Source: Lutispora thermophila DSM 19022 (GTDB lineage Bacteria > Bacillota > Clostridia > Lutisporales > Lutisporaceae). Taken from it: DNA of 64,000 bases. A program made the translations under genes and the position numbers. The stretch spans positions 311,720 to 375,719 of the forward strand of contig NZ_FQZS01000003.1 in assembly GCF_900142105.1 (NCBI RefSeq), written 5' to 3'. The notes beneath the pieces are model-generated. The model was not told the origin of the DNA and made no database searches. It was given only the letters and a program-made list of their open reading frames with translations. Below, piece after piece: positions 35,000-43,815 of the stretch (position 1 is its first letter; the number at the start of each line of letters is the position of its first letter).

Positions 35000-35361
35000 T
35001 ATATGAAAAATCAATGATTGAAAGAGTACTTATGGAAGGGTGGCACAGCGAGCCGGCGGATGGTGCAAGGTTCGGAGCATTTCAACCATAAGGAATGGGT
35101 TCATGAGATGCAAGGTGAAACAAGTAAAATTGGAGTATCTGATGCCGCATCCCTGCGTTATTGGGGTAGGATATCAAGCATATATGCTTCGTATCTGATA
35201 AAAGTGAGATTTGGAGTAAATTAGGTGGCATAGCGAAACATGTAGCGTTTCGTCCTGATAGGGCGAAGCGCTTTTTATTTACTTCAATCTAATTTGGGTG
35301 GTACCGCGGAAAAGGCCTGTTTTCGTCCCATATGTGGATGAGAACAGGCCTTTATATATTT
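35000..35361 (+). ncRNA. T-box leader, tryptophan type
   Basis: The conserved T-box sequence TGGTACCGCG is at 35299-35308. It is followed by an intrinsic terminator with a perfect 11-bp stem (35311-35321 with 35343-35353). In stem I, CTTATGG (35029-35035) pairs with CCATAAG (35086-35092). AGTA lies just 5' of the first strand and TGG (35096-35098) just 3' of the second, which makes TGG the specifier codon. GAGCCGGCGGATGGTGCAAG is the typical distal stem I. Uncharged tRNA-Trp should pair with the specifier and the T-box and prevent termination. The gene served is trpB. Confidence 0.93.
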
Positions 35362-35381
35362 GTAAAAATGGAGGTGAAATC

Positions 35382-35402
35382 ATGTTTTGGTGCAATAAAT
35401 GA
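35382..35402 (+). CDS. Six-codon mini-ORF MFWCNK between T-box and trpB
   Basis: ATG follows ATGGAGGTG at 7-nt spacing and encodes only Met-Phe-Trp-Cys-Asn-Lys. It contains a Trp codon and lies after the T-box terminator, 50 nt before trpB. It may be a second, translation-level Trp sensor, or the start of a deleted gene that once preceded trpB. It has no hairpin immediately after it, which weakens the attenuation reading. Confidence 0.4.
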   Translation: MFWCNK

Positions 35403-35451
35403 AAATCAATGAAAAGAAATTAGAATAATTTTTGTAGGGAGGAAATTTAGT

Positions 35452-36636
35452 ATGGATAAGAATTTTGGAAGATTTGGAGGACAATATGTGCCTAAAGCTT
35501 TAGTAGAACCTCTTGCTGAATTGGAGGAAGCATTTGAAAATTACTGTTATAGCGAAGATTTTAAAAATATATATAAAAAATATTTAGAAGAATATGTGGG
35601 AAGACCATCACTTCTCTATTATGCAGATAGGTTAACAAAAAAACTGGGAGGAGCAAAGATTTATCTGAAGAGGGAAGACTTAAATCATACAGGAGCACAT
35701 AAAATCAACAATGTTATAGGCCAGATTCTTCTTGCAAAGTATATGGGCAAGAAAAGAGTAATTGCTGAGACGGGTGCAGGGCAGCATGGCGTAGCAACGG
35801 CCACCGGAGCAGCATTGTTTGGCATGGAATGTACCATATATATGGGAGAAGAGGATATGAGAAGGCAGAAGCTAAATGTTTTTAGAATGAGGATGCTGGG
35901 AGCGGAAGTTAAAGCTGTCGCATACGGAACAGGAACCCTCAAGGAAGCAGTGGATGAAGCTTTTGAAGAGTACATGAAAAGATATGATGATACTTTTTAT
36001 GTGGTTGGTTCTGCAGTAGGTCCTCATCCCTATCCCCTGATGGTGAGGGAATTTCAAAAGGTTATTGGTGAGGAAGCCAAGGCTCAGATACTTGAAGTGG
36101 AAGGAAGGTTGCCTGACTATATAATAGCCTGCGTTGGGGGCGGTAGTAATGCCATAGGATTGTTTCATGATTTTATCAAGGATGATGAAGTAAGAATTAT
36201 AGGAGTTGAAGCGGCAGGCCATGGCATTGAATCAGGAGAGCATGCCTGTGCCATTGAGGGAGGAAAGATAGGCATACTTCATGGAATGAAAACCTATATA
36301 ATGGCTGATGATAATGGAAATATTAAGCCTGCCTACTCGATATCCGCAGGGCTTGATTATCCTGGAATAGGCCCGGAACATGCGTATCTCAAGGATATAG
36401 GAAGAGTAAAGTATGTTTCAGTGACTGATGATGAGGCCATGGAAGGATTTAGAATGCTCTGCGAAACGGAGGGGATAATCCCTGCCATAGAAAGCTCCCA
36501 TGCATTGGGCTATGCAGTTTCGGAAGTTCCTAAAATGAATAAGGATGAAATAGTAATAATCAATTTATCTGGACGTGGAGACAAAGATGTGAATACAGCA
36601 TATAAATATTTTGAGAAACACGGATTTTATTATTGA
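35452..36636 (+). CDS. trpB: Tryptophan synthase beta subunit
   Basis: 394 residues. Condenses indole with L-serine to L-tryptophan using PLP. The PLP lysine is K84 in HTGAHKINN, the catalytic Glu is in [10 protein letters not shown] near 106, the phosphate loop is GGGSNA near 228-232, and SGRGDKD near the end closes the site. It is the TrpB1 type that normally works with TrpA. AGGAGGAAA precedes the ATG. No trpA or other trp gene is nearby, so this is an orphan: either it salvages indole or its partner is elsewhere. The Trp T-box in front shows regulation by tRNA-Trp charging. Confidence 0.95.
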   Translation: MDKNFGRFGGQYVPKALVEPLAELEEAFENYCYSEDFKNIYKKYLEEYVGRPSLLYYADRLTKKLGGAKIYLKREDLNHTGAHKINNVIGQILLAKYMGKKRVIAETGAGQHGVATATGAALFGMECTIYMGEEDMRRQKLNVFRMRMLGAEVKAVAYGTGTLKEAVDEAFEEYMKRYDDTFYVVGSAVGPHPYPLMVREFQKVIGEEAKAQILEVEGRLPDYIIACVGGGSNAIGLFHDFIKDDEVRIIGVEAAGHGIESGEHACAIEGGKIGILHGMKTYIMADDNGNIKPAYSISAGLDYPGIGPEHAYLKDIGRVKYVSVTDDEAMEGFRMLCETEGIIPAIESSHALGYAVSEVPKMNKDEIVIINLSGRGDKDVNTAYKYFEKHGFYY

Positions 36637-37100
36637 CCATTAGAAGTCACGAAATACAATGAAGTGTACAAATTATATACTATAGCAAAATAGAACAAGC
36701 ATTTGTGCAGTTCACAAAGGTATTGATTTTGTAAACTCTAAAGATCATATTCTGGTAAGAATCTAACACCTTTCAATGGATACCCATGTCCTGGAAGGCT
36801 AGGATAATATCCGTGCTGCCCATACCATATTTCTAAGAACATTTTGATAAGAGCTTATGAAAAATCAATATATATTATTATTTGCACAAATGCTTATTCT
36901 ATTATCTATATGGTATAAGAGAAAACAGTGCTCTTTAGTGCTTTTAGAGGTTTCAAAATACCCAAAAGGATTACACTAATATCACGTAGCACCCAGCTTA
37001 CAGCCCTTAGCAAAATGGAATAGGAATACCCTAGCCAATTCAACCCAAAATATGATAAAGTTTAAATGTAATACGATCATAAGCAATATGAGGTGTTGCT
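36637..37100. repeat. Intergenic fold-back element (inverted repeats 36691-36709 and 36883-36901)
   Basis: Two 19-bp sequences, 18 of 19 identical as inverted repeats (tagaacaagcatttgtgca at 36691), enclose ~173 bp. Weaker similarity extends each arm by ~15 bp outward. A short minus-strand ORF (34 residues, MFLEIWYGQHGYYPS start) lies between them without a clear ribosome site. The size and structure suggest a MITE-like or decayed insertion. The last bases before 37101 hold the bceR ribosome site. Confidence 0.5.
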
Positions 37101-37799
37101 ATGTATAAGATAATGATAATCGAAGATGATAAAAAGCTTCAGGAGCTTATCAGGAGTCATCTGGAAAAATACGGTTATGAAACATGTACAGTTAAAGACT
37201 TTTCAGATATAAAAAAGGAATTTATAAACAATAACCCTAATTTGATTCTCATGGACATCAATCTCCCATACTTTGATGGATTCTACTGGTGCAGGGAGAT
37301 AAGAACCGTTTCAAAGGTTCCTATAATATTCATCTCTGCCAGGGATTCAGACATGGATCAAGTCATGGCCATAGAAAACGGTGGCGACGATTATATTACA
37401 AAACCCTTTTCCTATGATTTGCTCATAGTAAAGATAAAGGGAGTAATAAGACGAGTTTATGGCGAGTATTCAGAAAACAACCACATGGAGATTTTTGAGG
37501 TAGATGGACTCTATATGCACATCAATAAAAATATTGTAGAGTACAATGGAAAAAAGGTTGAACTTAGCAGCAAAGAATTTTTGCTTCTTTATTCGCTGTT
37601 GAAGAATGTGAATAACATAGTTTCCAGAGAGCAGCTTCTGGAAATATTATGGAATGATATTGATTTTGTAGACGATAACACATTATCAGTGAATATGACC
37701 AGGCTGAGAAAAAGGCTTGAAGACATAGGAATCGTAGATGCCATTGAGACAAAGCGGGGACAGGGTTATAGGATGATAAGCAACTGGGACAAAAGATGA
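37101..37799 (+). CDS. bceR: BceR-type response regulator (OmpR family)
   Basis: 232 residues. The receiver has IIEDDKKLQELI, the phospho-acceptor Asp near 52 in LMDINLPYFDGF, and GGDDYITKPFS. An OmpR winged helix follows (SSKEFLLLYSLLKN, SREQLLEILW, RGQGYRM). The DGFYWCREIR segment is typical of BceR-like regulators paired with intramembrane kinases. GAGGTG precedes the ATG, and the kinase gene starts 17 nt after the stop. It should activate the ABC genes downstream in response to cell-wall-active peptides. Confidence 0.92.
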   Translation: MYKIMIIEDDKKLQELIRSHLEKYGYETCTVKDFSDIKKEFINNNPNLILMDINLPYFDGFYWCREIRTVSKVPIIFISARDSDMDQVMAIENGGDDYITKPFSYDLLIVKIKGVIRRVYGEYSENNHMEIFEVDGLYMHINKNIVEYNGKKVELSSKEFLLLYSLLKNVNNIVSREQLLEILWNDIDFVDDNTLSVNMTRLRKRLEDIGIVDAIETKRGQGYRMISNWDKR

Positions 37800-37816
37800 G
37801 ATAGGAGCTGTGTCTG

Positions 37817-38875
37817 ATGAACTTTCTTAAGCATATGAAGGATAGAATAGGCTATTTGATAGTTTATTTTATAAACACCCTATTGATAATACTAACTATG
37901 AATCTGACTTTGATTATCAGTCATGTGCATGTTACAAGAGGAAACATATTATACGCATTCCTCATATCAACGGTGCTATTTATAATATTCATGATATATG
38001 ACTACTTAAGGATGAAACCCTTTTATAGCTACTTAAACAGAGCTTTAGATGGAAAAGGTGATTTAGACAGCATATTGAATATTTCTGAAACCCGAACGGA
38101 AGAACAGGCAATTTTTAATCAAATATTGGAAGAATCCTATAGAGGTTATGCTGATAAGCTTGCGAAATATGAAGAAAATCAAAAACAATATGTATATTTT
38201 ATAAACCAGTGGGTACATCAGATGAAAACCCCTGTATCCGTAATCAATCTTCTAATTCAGGATAAATCAAATGAAAACATAAATGGTACTTTGGAAAGCA
38301 TAGCAGAAGAGAATGAAAAAATAACCCATGGCCTTGAAATGATGTTGTATAATGCCAGATTAACTCAGTTCAATCTGGATTTTAAGGTTGACAAGGTAGA
38401 TATATTATCCCTTGTCAGACAGGTTATAAACAACAATAAGAAATCCCTGATAAGACATTCCATATATCCGAAAATAATTTGTTCAGAACCGGTATATGTA
38501 GAAACCGATAGCAAATGGATAGTTTTTGTAATAAACCAAATATTGGTCAATGCCATCAAATATTCAAAGGATGTAGATCTGGAAGAAAAACATATAACAT
38601 TTGAAATAAAGGATGAAGGAAATAAGATAGTGCTGTCCATTGAGGATCAGGGAATTGGCATACCAAAGGAAGACAGGAGTCGAGTGTTTAATGCCTTCTT
38701 CACCGGCAAAAACGGAAGAAAGACCTCGGAATCCACAGGAATGGGAATGTATTTATCCAAGAGAATATGCAACGAGCTGGGACACGGCTTAACCTTTGAA
38801 TCAGAGGAGGGAAAAGGGACCAAGTTCTTTATCATTTTTTATAAAGGCAAAACCATATTCAACACCGAAGCCTAG
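37817..38875 (+). CDS. bceS: BceS-type intramembrane-sensing histidine kinase
   Basis: 352 residues. Two N-terminal membrane helices (about 13-35 and 45-62) are joined by a very short loop and there is no extracellular sensor, as in BceS. The phospho-accepting His is near residue 134 in HQMKTPVSVIN. The ATPase part has NQILVNAIKYSKD, IEDQGIGIPKEDRSRVF and TGMGMYLSKRIC. These kinases read the flux state of the partner BceAB transporter rather than free drug. A terminator follows the gene, so the ABC genes have their own transcription. Confidence 0.92.
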   Translation: MNFLKHMKDRIGYLIVYFINTLLIILTMNLTLIISHVHVTRGNILYAFLISTVLFIIFMIYDYLRMKPFYSYLNRALDGKGDLDSILNISETRTEEQAIFNQILEESYRGYADKLAKYEENQKQYVYFINQWVHQMKTPVSVINLLIQDKSNENINGTLESIAEENEKITHGLEMMLYNARLTQFNLDFKVDKVDILSLVRQVINNNKKSLIRHSIYPKIICSEPVYVETDSKWIVFVINQILVNAIKYSKDVDLEEKHITFEIKDEGNKIVLSIEDQGIGIPKEDRSRVFNAFFTGKNGRKTSESTGMGMYLSKRICNELGHGLTFESEEGKGTKFFIIFYKGKTIFNTEA

Positions 38876-38918
38876 TTGTACTTATATTTCAAAACTGTAA
38901 GATAAGTAGTTATTTATG

Positions 38919-38955
38919 AAAGGAAAATCGATACTAAGATTTCCTTTTTTTCTTT
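38919..38955 (+). terminator. Intrinsic terminator after bceS
   Basis: Stem AAAGGAAAATC / GATTTCCTTT with a short loop, followed by TTTTTCTTT. Confidence 0.75.
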
Positions 38956-39015
38956 AAAATAAACATGAAAGTTAACCCATGGGATAAATGTTGAGATGAA
39001 TCGGAGGTAATGAAC

Positions 39016-39783
39016 ATGTCGGTATTAAAGGCTGAAAACATAACCAAGATATACGGCGGTAAAAAAGGAGCATTGAAGGTAAAGGCTCTGGATAATTTTA
39101 GCATAAACATAGAAAGTGGGGAGTTTGTAGGAGTAATGGGGCCTTCAGGCAGTGGAAAAACCACTTTGTTGAATATATTGGCCACAATAGACACACCTTC
39201 TTCCGGAGAGTTATATATAAATGATACTAATCCTATGAAGTTGGATGAAAAACACACAGCTCTATTCAGGAGAAGGACCTTAGGATTCATATTTCAGGAC
39301 TACAATTTATTGGATACATTGTCTCTTAAAGAAAATATCATACTTCCCTTAGCTTTGGAAAAAGTAGATCCTAAAATTATAGAAGATAAGGTTAATGATA
39401 TGGCAGAGATTCTAAATATAAAAGATATTTTGAATAAAAAACCTTATGAAGTATCAGGGGGTCAGCAGCAAAGGGCAGCCATAGCTCGTGCTCTTATACA
39501 CAATCCATCCATAATCCTTGCGGATGAACCAACGGGAAATTTGGATTCCAAAGCTTCAAATGAAGTCATGGAATCTCTTAAAAGCCTTAATGAAGAGAGA
39601 AAAGCTACAATCATGATGGTAACCCATGATCCATTTGCAGCCAGCTTCTGCCATAGGATTGTGATGATAAAGGACGGCAAGTTTTTCTTGGAAATAGTAA
39701 AAGGCAGTAACAGGCATGCATTTTTTAAAGAAATATTGGATTCTCTTTCTTTGCTGGGAGGTAATTATAATGACATTGCGTGA
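39016..39783 (+). CDS. bceA: BceA-type ABC transporter ATPase
   Basis: 255 residues. Walker A GPSGSGKTTLLN near 40, Q-loop FIFQDYNLLD, signature VSGGQQQRAAIARAL, Walker B IILADEPTGNLD and the switch His in MMVTHD. This is the MacB/LolD-like class used by BceAB peptide-resistance transporters. ATG at 39016 lies 8 nt after GGAGG; the ATG at 39010 is too close. It overlaps the permease gene by 14 nt. Confidence 0.94.
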   Translation: MSVLKAENITKIYGGKKGALKVKALDNFSINIESGEFVGVMGPSGSGKTTLLNILATIDTPSSGELYINDTNPMKLDEKHTALFRRRTLGFIFQDYNLLDTLSLKENIILPLALEKVDPKIIEDKVNDMAEILNIKDILNKKPYEVSGGQQQRAAIARALIHNPSIILADEPTGNLDSKASNEVMESLKSLNEERKATIMMVTHDPFAASFCHRIVMIKDGKFFLEIVKGSNRHAFFKEILDSLSLLGGNYNDIA

Positions 39784-41752
39784 TATTGCATATAAAAACA
39801 TCAAAGGTAATTTTAACAGATATGTGATGTACTATCTCAGCAATACCCTTGTAGTCATGGTTTTTTTCATATTTGCCAACTTCATATTCAATCCTACGGT
39901 ATCCAAAGTAGGAACGCTTGGCCTAAAGGGTGTTATGGTAGCAAACTCTATGATATTATGTGAAGTTTTGATAATGGTGTTTACTGTGTTGTTTACCTAT
40001 TACTCCATGGTCGGCTTTCTGAAGTCAAGGGAAAAAGAGTTTGGCCTTTTATCAACCTTTGGGCTTACTAAAGGAGATATAAGGAAATATGTAATATATG
40101 AAAATCTTATTGTTACCTTTGTATCAGTTATTACCGGACTTCTTTTGGGAATATTGTTTTCTAAGCTGTTTTTCATGGCTATAACAGTTATCATGGCTTT
40201 TGATGGAGAAATCCCCTTTAGCATATCCTTAAAGGCTGTGGGAACAACGATATTGAGCTTTGTTGCTTTGTTTCAGGGAATGAGCGTTCTTGTTACACTG
40301 CGAATAAAAAATAATAATATAGCTGAATTATTGAAAGGTTCAAGAGTCGCCCAGGAAGCACCCAAATTCTCAATGCCTAAAACTATTCTGGCTATAGTGT
40401 TTATTGCTGTCGGCTATATTATGGCCATACTATCAGGATATATGATTATATTGACAATGTTTCCTATATTGTTTTTTACTGTTACAGGAACTTATTTCTT
40501 ATTTACCCAATTTAGTGTTTTTATGACTACAAAGATTAAGAATAACAAAAGAACCTTCTATAAAGGAACTAACATTATCACTTTATCACAGATAGTACAC
40601 AGGCTTAAAGACAATGCCAAAGTATTGTTTATAGTAGCCATCCTTGGAGCCGTTACTCTTACTGCCTCTGCTACAGTTTATTCAATCCAGCAGAGCATTA
40701 AATATAAATTATTTCTAAAGAATCCTCATGATGTGAGCTTTATGGAAATCGGAGCGGGGTTAAACGATATGTCTATATTAGAAAAAACGGAAGATATATT
40801 TAGAGAACATGGGCTTTTGCTGAAGCATAAAAATCAGGTTTTGTTAATAAAAGCCACAAGACAAGGCGAGCTAAAATTACAGAAGGGTAGAAATGTGTCA
40901 AATCCATATTTGAAGCCAAATACAGAGGATTTTTATATAATGGCCAATTCAGATTATAATAAACTGGCAGAACAATTTAAGAAGCAAAAAGTGACATTAG
41001 CCCAAGGAGAGGTTTATATAAACTCCCACCAGTTTAACATTATAGGGATTAAAAGCGAGAAGGTTTTTGTAGGCAATGAGTTTATTACATTAGGTATAAA
41101 GGGAGAGAATTATAAGTTTAAAATAAAAGATGAATCCATCGGAGGAGTAATTGATGCTGATAACAATAAGACCAATGTAGCTATAGTCAATGATAAGGAT
41201 TATGAAAGCTTTAGGGCAAAAGCTGAAAAAGAAGACGAAATAATGTATTATGGATATAATATTGAGGATTGGCAAAGATCCAAAAAGGCCGTGGAGGAAA
41301 TTGCTTCAATAGTACCTGAAAATGAAAATATTATATTTAATGACAGAATCAGAGACTTCGTTGACCTAATGCAGGGTATGTCCTTGTTCTTATTCATAGG
41401 AACCTTCATATCAATACTATTTTTCATTGCTACAGGAAGTATCATATACTTTAAAATGTTCAACGAAATCAGAAATGACAGATTGGAGTTTATATCATTA
41501 AAGAAGATAGGAATGGCCTACGACGAGATAAAACAAATTGTATCAAGGCAATCTTTTATTGTGTTCTTTCTACCCTTTGCGGTGGCATTTGCTCATTCAA
41601 CCTTTGCCATAATTGCTTTGAGCAATCTCCTTGGAAACAATATAACCTTGTATTTTCTAACAGTTGTGGCCATATATTTAGTATTTCAGACCCTTTACTA
41701 TGTCTTTGCAAAAACCATGTATCTCAAGCAGATAAAGAATTTTGAGATATAA
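39770..41752 (+). CDS. bceB: BceB-type ABC permease (FtsX domain)
   Basis: 660 residues, ten predicted helices. The start MTLRDIAYKNIKGNFNRYVMYYLSN is typical. FtsX-like membrane domains lie at ~55-200 and ~530-650, and a large extracellular domain (about 310-510) between helices 7 and 8 is the drug-sensing part. BceAB frees lipid-II-cycle intermediates from peptide antibiotics such as bacitracin or lantibiotics and signals to BceS. Which antibiotic is sensed cannot be read. ATG at 39770 follows GGGAGGT. A terminator follows. Confidence 0.93.
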   Translation: MTLRDIAYKNIKGNFNRYVMYYLSNTLVVMVFFIFANFIFNPTVSKVGTLGLKGVMVANSMILCEVLIMVFTVLFTYYSMVGFLKSREKEFGLLSTFGLTKGDIRKYVIYENLIVTFVSVITGLLLGILFSKLFFMAITVIMAFDGEIPFSISLKAVGTTILSFVALFQGMSVLVTLRIKNNNIAELLKGSRVAQEAPKFSMPKTILAIVFIAVGYIMAILSGYMIILTMFPILFFTVTGTYFLFTQFSVFMTTKIKNNKRTFYKGTNIITLSQIVHRLKDNAKVLFIVAILGAVTLTASATVYSIQQSIKYKLFLKNPHDVSFMEIGAGLNDMSILEKTEDIFREHGLLLKHKNQVLLIKATRQGELKLQKGRNVSNPYLKPNTEDFYIMANSDYNKLAEQFKKQKVTLAQGEVYINSHQFNIIGIKSEKVFVGNEFITLGIKGENYKFKIKDESIGGVIDADNNKTNVAIVNDKDYESFRAKAEKEDEIMYYGYNIEDWQRSKKAVEEIASIVPENENIIFNDRIRDFVDLMQGMSLFLFIGTFISILFFIATGSIIYFKMFNEIRNDRLEFISLKKIGMAYDEIKQIVSRQSFIVFFLPFAVAFAHSTFAIIALSNLLGNNITLYFLTVVAIYLVFQTLYYVFAKTMYLKQIKNFEI

Positions 41753-41758
41753 CTGCAG

Positions 41759-41804
41759 AAAGATCTGGGAACATATGAGTGTCATATGCTTCTCAGGTCT
41801 TTTC
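41759..41804 (+). terminator. Intrinsic terminator after bceB
   Basis: Long hairpin AAAGATCTGGGAACATATGA with TCATATGCTTCTCAGGTCTTT (few mismatches), followed by TTTTCG. Confidence 0.8.
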
Positions 41805-42123
41805 GATTATAGGCTTTAAATTGTTGAGCATGAACGGGTTTCTCGAGGGAGAAATAAGCCATGGGAAACAATAAACTGCACGCTATGGGGGGATCGACAG
41901 AAGTTACGCAAAAATCGCCTTTCTGTTACAATAGGGCTGTTCAAGCTACTATAATGAAGCAGTTGCTCAGAGCCATGCCAAGCGTATTCCGACTCTGAGC
42001 AATAATTGCGATAATATTCCTGTGGGTGCTAACGATTTGAATATTGGCAAGCTGATCCAGGATGTTACTTATGAAATAGGGAAAATATGTAAGCAACTAC
42101 CGCCTATTCGTTGAAGTTGGATA
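41805..42123 (+). other. Non-coding stretch with a coding remnant upstream of lar
   Basis: No complete gene. From about 41935 to a TGA near 42114 one frame reads protein-like (YYNEAVAQSHAKRIPTLSNN, DNIPVGANDLNIGKLIQDV) with no start or ribosome site. Base composition here already resembles the G+C-richer lar block. It is probably the tail of a deleted gene brought in with the lar operon. I do not recognise the protein. Confidence 0.35.
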
Positions 42124-42292
42124 TTGTTTTCAAGGAAGAAATATGTTACAATGATTTGGACAGTAAGAAGCTGTCCTTGCTAATGCAGAAGCATTAGGTT
42201 TTTGAGACAAAACAAGAATCAATATTGCGTGAATCGTATGCTAATGAAGCACACATATCCTCTGAAGGGGATGTTTGTGCTTTATTTTTTTG
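42124..42292 (+). promoter_or_regulatory. Promoter and structured leader with terminator upstream of larE
   Basis: TTGTTT (42124-42129) and TACAAT (42147-42152) with a 17-bp spacer place the start near 42158. The transcript then begins at once with hairpin GGACAG/CTGTCC (42158-42176). Hairpin CTAATGC/GCATTAG (42180-42197) follows, with TTTTT after it. A strong intrinsic terminator lies at 42247-42292 (AAGCACACATATCC with GGGGATGTTTGTGCTT, then TTTATTTTTTT). The sequence CTAATG recurs at 42241-42246 and could compete for GCATTAG. A terminator before the first gene implies regulated read-through. Confidence 0.6.
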
Positions 42293-42308
42293 AAATTGAG
42301 GTGATTAT

Positions 42309-43055
42309 TTGACTCTATATGATTTTTTTGTGAAAAATCCGAAAGTTGCAGTTGCATTTTCCGGAGGCGTGGATTCTTCATATCTTCTGTATGCGGCAAA
42401 GCAGTATGCGCAGAAGGTATGTGCTTACTATGTAAAATCCCAATTCCAGCCCCGATTTGAGCTTGACGATGTTGTCCGATTGGCAGATGAACTGAAAGCT
42501 GATTTGAAAATAATGAATATTAATGTTCTTCAGGCTCCTTGTGTAAGTGATAATCCGACTGATCGTTGTTATTATTGCAAAAAAGCAATTTTCAATGAAA
42601 TCATCCGTGTTGCAAAGTCAGATGGATTCTTGGTGTTGCTGGATGGAACAAATGCGTCGGATGATGCCGATGATCGTCCTGGAATGAAAGCATTGCATGA
42701 ATTGTCCGTCTTCTCCCCTTTACGGGAATGCGGATTGACGAAAGCAGAAATTAGAAGATTATCTAAAGAAGCAGGATTATTCACATGGGACAAGCCTGCC
42801 TATGCCTGTCTTGCCACAAGAATTCCAACCGGCGAGAAAATAACTTCTGAAAAATTGGAAGCAACCGAAGCAGCAGAAGATTTTCTGTTTTCGCTGGGAT
42901 TTACGGATTTCCGCGTTCGCTGGCAGGATGGAAACGCAAAAATCCAATTGCTGGAGGATCAATGGCCGCTGCTTCTGGAACATAGAAAAGCCATTATGGA
43001 CAAACTGAAGATGTATTATAAATCCGTGGTTCTTGATCTGGAGGTGAGAGGATGA
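42309..43055 (+). CDS. larE: LarE, ATP-dependent sulfur transferase for the nickel-pincer cofactor
   Basis: 248 residues. The PP-loop SGGVDSS (residues 18-24) adenylates the carboxylates of the pyridinium precursor. Sulfur is then inserted, twice, to give the bis-thiocarboxylate. C167 in YACLATRIPTG is the conserved sulfur-site Cys. C87 and C90 (CYYC) are also present, so the protein has the three-Cys set of the cluster-dependent LarE type rather than the single-Cys sacrificial type; this class call is inference from the residues. TTG at 42309 follows GAGGTG by ~7 nt. It overlaps larB by 4 nt. Confidence 0.93.
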   Translation: MTLYDFFVKNPKVAVAFSGGVDSSYLLYAAKQYAQKVCAYYVKSQFQPRFELDDVVRLADELKADLKIMNINVLQAPCVSDNPTDRCYYCKKAIFNEIIRVAKSDGFLVLLDGTNASDDADDRPGMKALHELSVFSPLRECGLTKAEIRRLSKEAGLFTWDKPAYACLATRIPTGEKITSEKLEATEAAEDFLFSLGFTDFRVRWQDGNAKIQLLEDQWPLLLEHRKAIMDKLKMYYKSVVLDLEVRG

Positions 43056-43813
43056 ACACAGATATTCGAAAACTGCTGGAAGGTGTCAGTGATGGAACGG
43101 TATCCATTGATGATGCCCTTTTGAAGCTGAAAACAAAGCCTTTTGAGGATATTGGCTATGCAAAAGTGGATATGCACAGAAAATTGCGGCAGGGAACAGC
43201 AGAGGTGATCTACGGCGCAGGAAAAACACCGGAACAGATAATCGGAATTGCTGAGACGATGCTGAAAAATGGACAGAACACCATTCTTATTACTCGTCTT
43301 TCAGCAGAAACAGCTTCTGAAATAGGCAAATACCATCCTCTGAATTACTACAAAGATGCACGATGTGGAATTATTGGCCCAATGCCCGTTCCTGACGGCA
43401 GCGGGAAAGTTGTTGTGGCCACCGGCGGTACCAGTGATATTCCTGTAGCAGAAGAAGCAGCTTTAACAGCAGCAGTTCTTGGCAATGAGGTAGTACGTCT
43501 TTATGATGTCGGTGTGGCAGGTCTGCATCGAATACTTGCCCATCTTGATGACATTATGAGTGCAAGCGTCATCATTGCCATTGCTGGAATGGAAGGCGCA
43601 CTTGCCAGTGTGATCGGAGGTCTTGCCGACTGTCCGGTTATTGCTGTTCCGACCAGTGTAGGATATGGAGCGTCCTTTAACGGGCTTTCTGCTCTTTTAT
43701 CCATGCTTAATTCCTGCGCCAGCGGTGTGTCGGTAGTCAATATTGATAATGGATTTGGAGCCGGGTATCTTGCAAATATGATCAACCACATGAATGTGAG
43801 GAAAGAGAGTTAA
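43052..43813 (+). CDS. larB: LarB, NaAD carboxylase/hydrolase for the nickel-pincer cofactor
   Basis: 253 residues. LarB carboxylates the pyridinium ring of nicotinic acid adenine dinucleotide and cleaves off AMP, giving the dicarboxylated mononucleotide used by LarE. The C-terminal half resembles the PurE (AIR carboxylase) fold: VVVATGGTSDIPVAEEAALTA, IIAIAGMEGALASVIGGL and VIAVPTSVGYGASFNGLSALL. It starts inside the larE stop (ATGA), so translation is coupled. Confidence 0.94.
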   Translation: MNTDIRKLLEGVSDGTVSIDDALLKLKTKPFEDIGYAKVDMHRKLRQGTAEVIYGAGKTPEQIIGIAETMLKNGQNTILITRLSAETASEIGKYHPLNYYKDARCGIIGPMPVPDGSGKVVVATGGTSDIPVAEEAALTAAVLGNEVVRLYDVGVAGLHRILAHLDDIMSASVIIAIAGMEGALASVIGGLADCPVIAVPTSVGYGASFNGLSALLSMLNSCASGVSVVNIDNGFGAGYLANMINHMNVRKES

Positions 43814-43815
43814 TT

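Noticed and set aside
35018-35224. 68-codon open frame in the T-box leader
   Set aside because: It overlaps the specifier stem and other conserved RNA structure; the region is an RNA, not a protein gene.
42158-42292. Assignment of the lar leader to the known NiCo (czcD) riboswitch
   Set aside because: The four-way-junction consensus as I remember it is not present; two separate hairpins and a terminator are all that can be supported.
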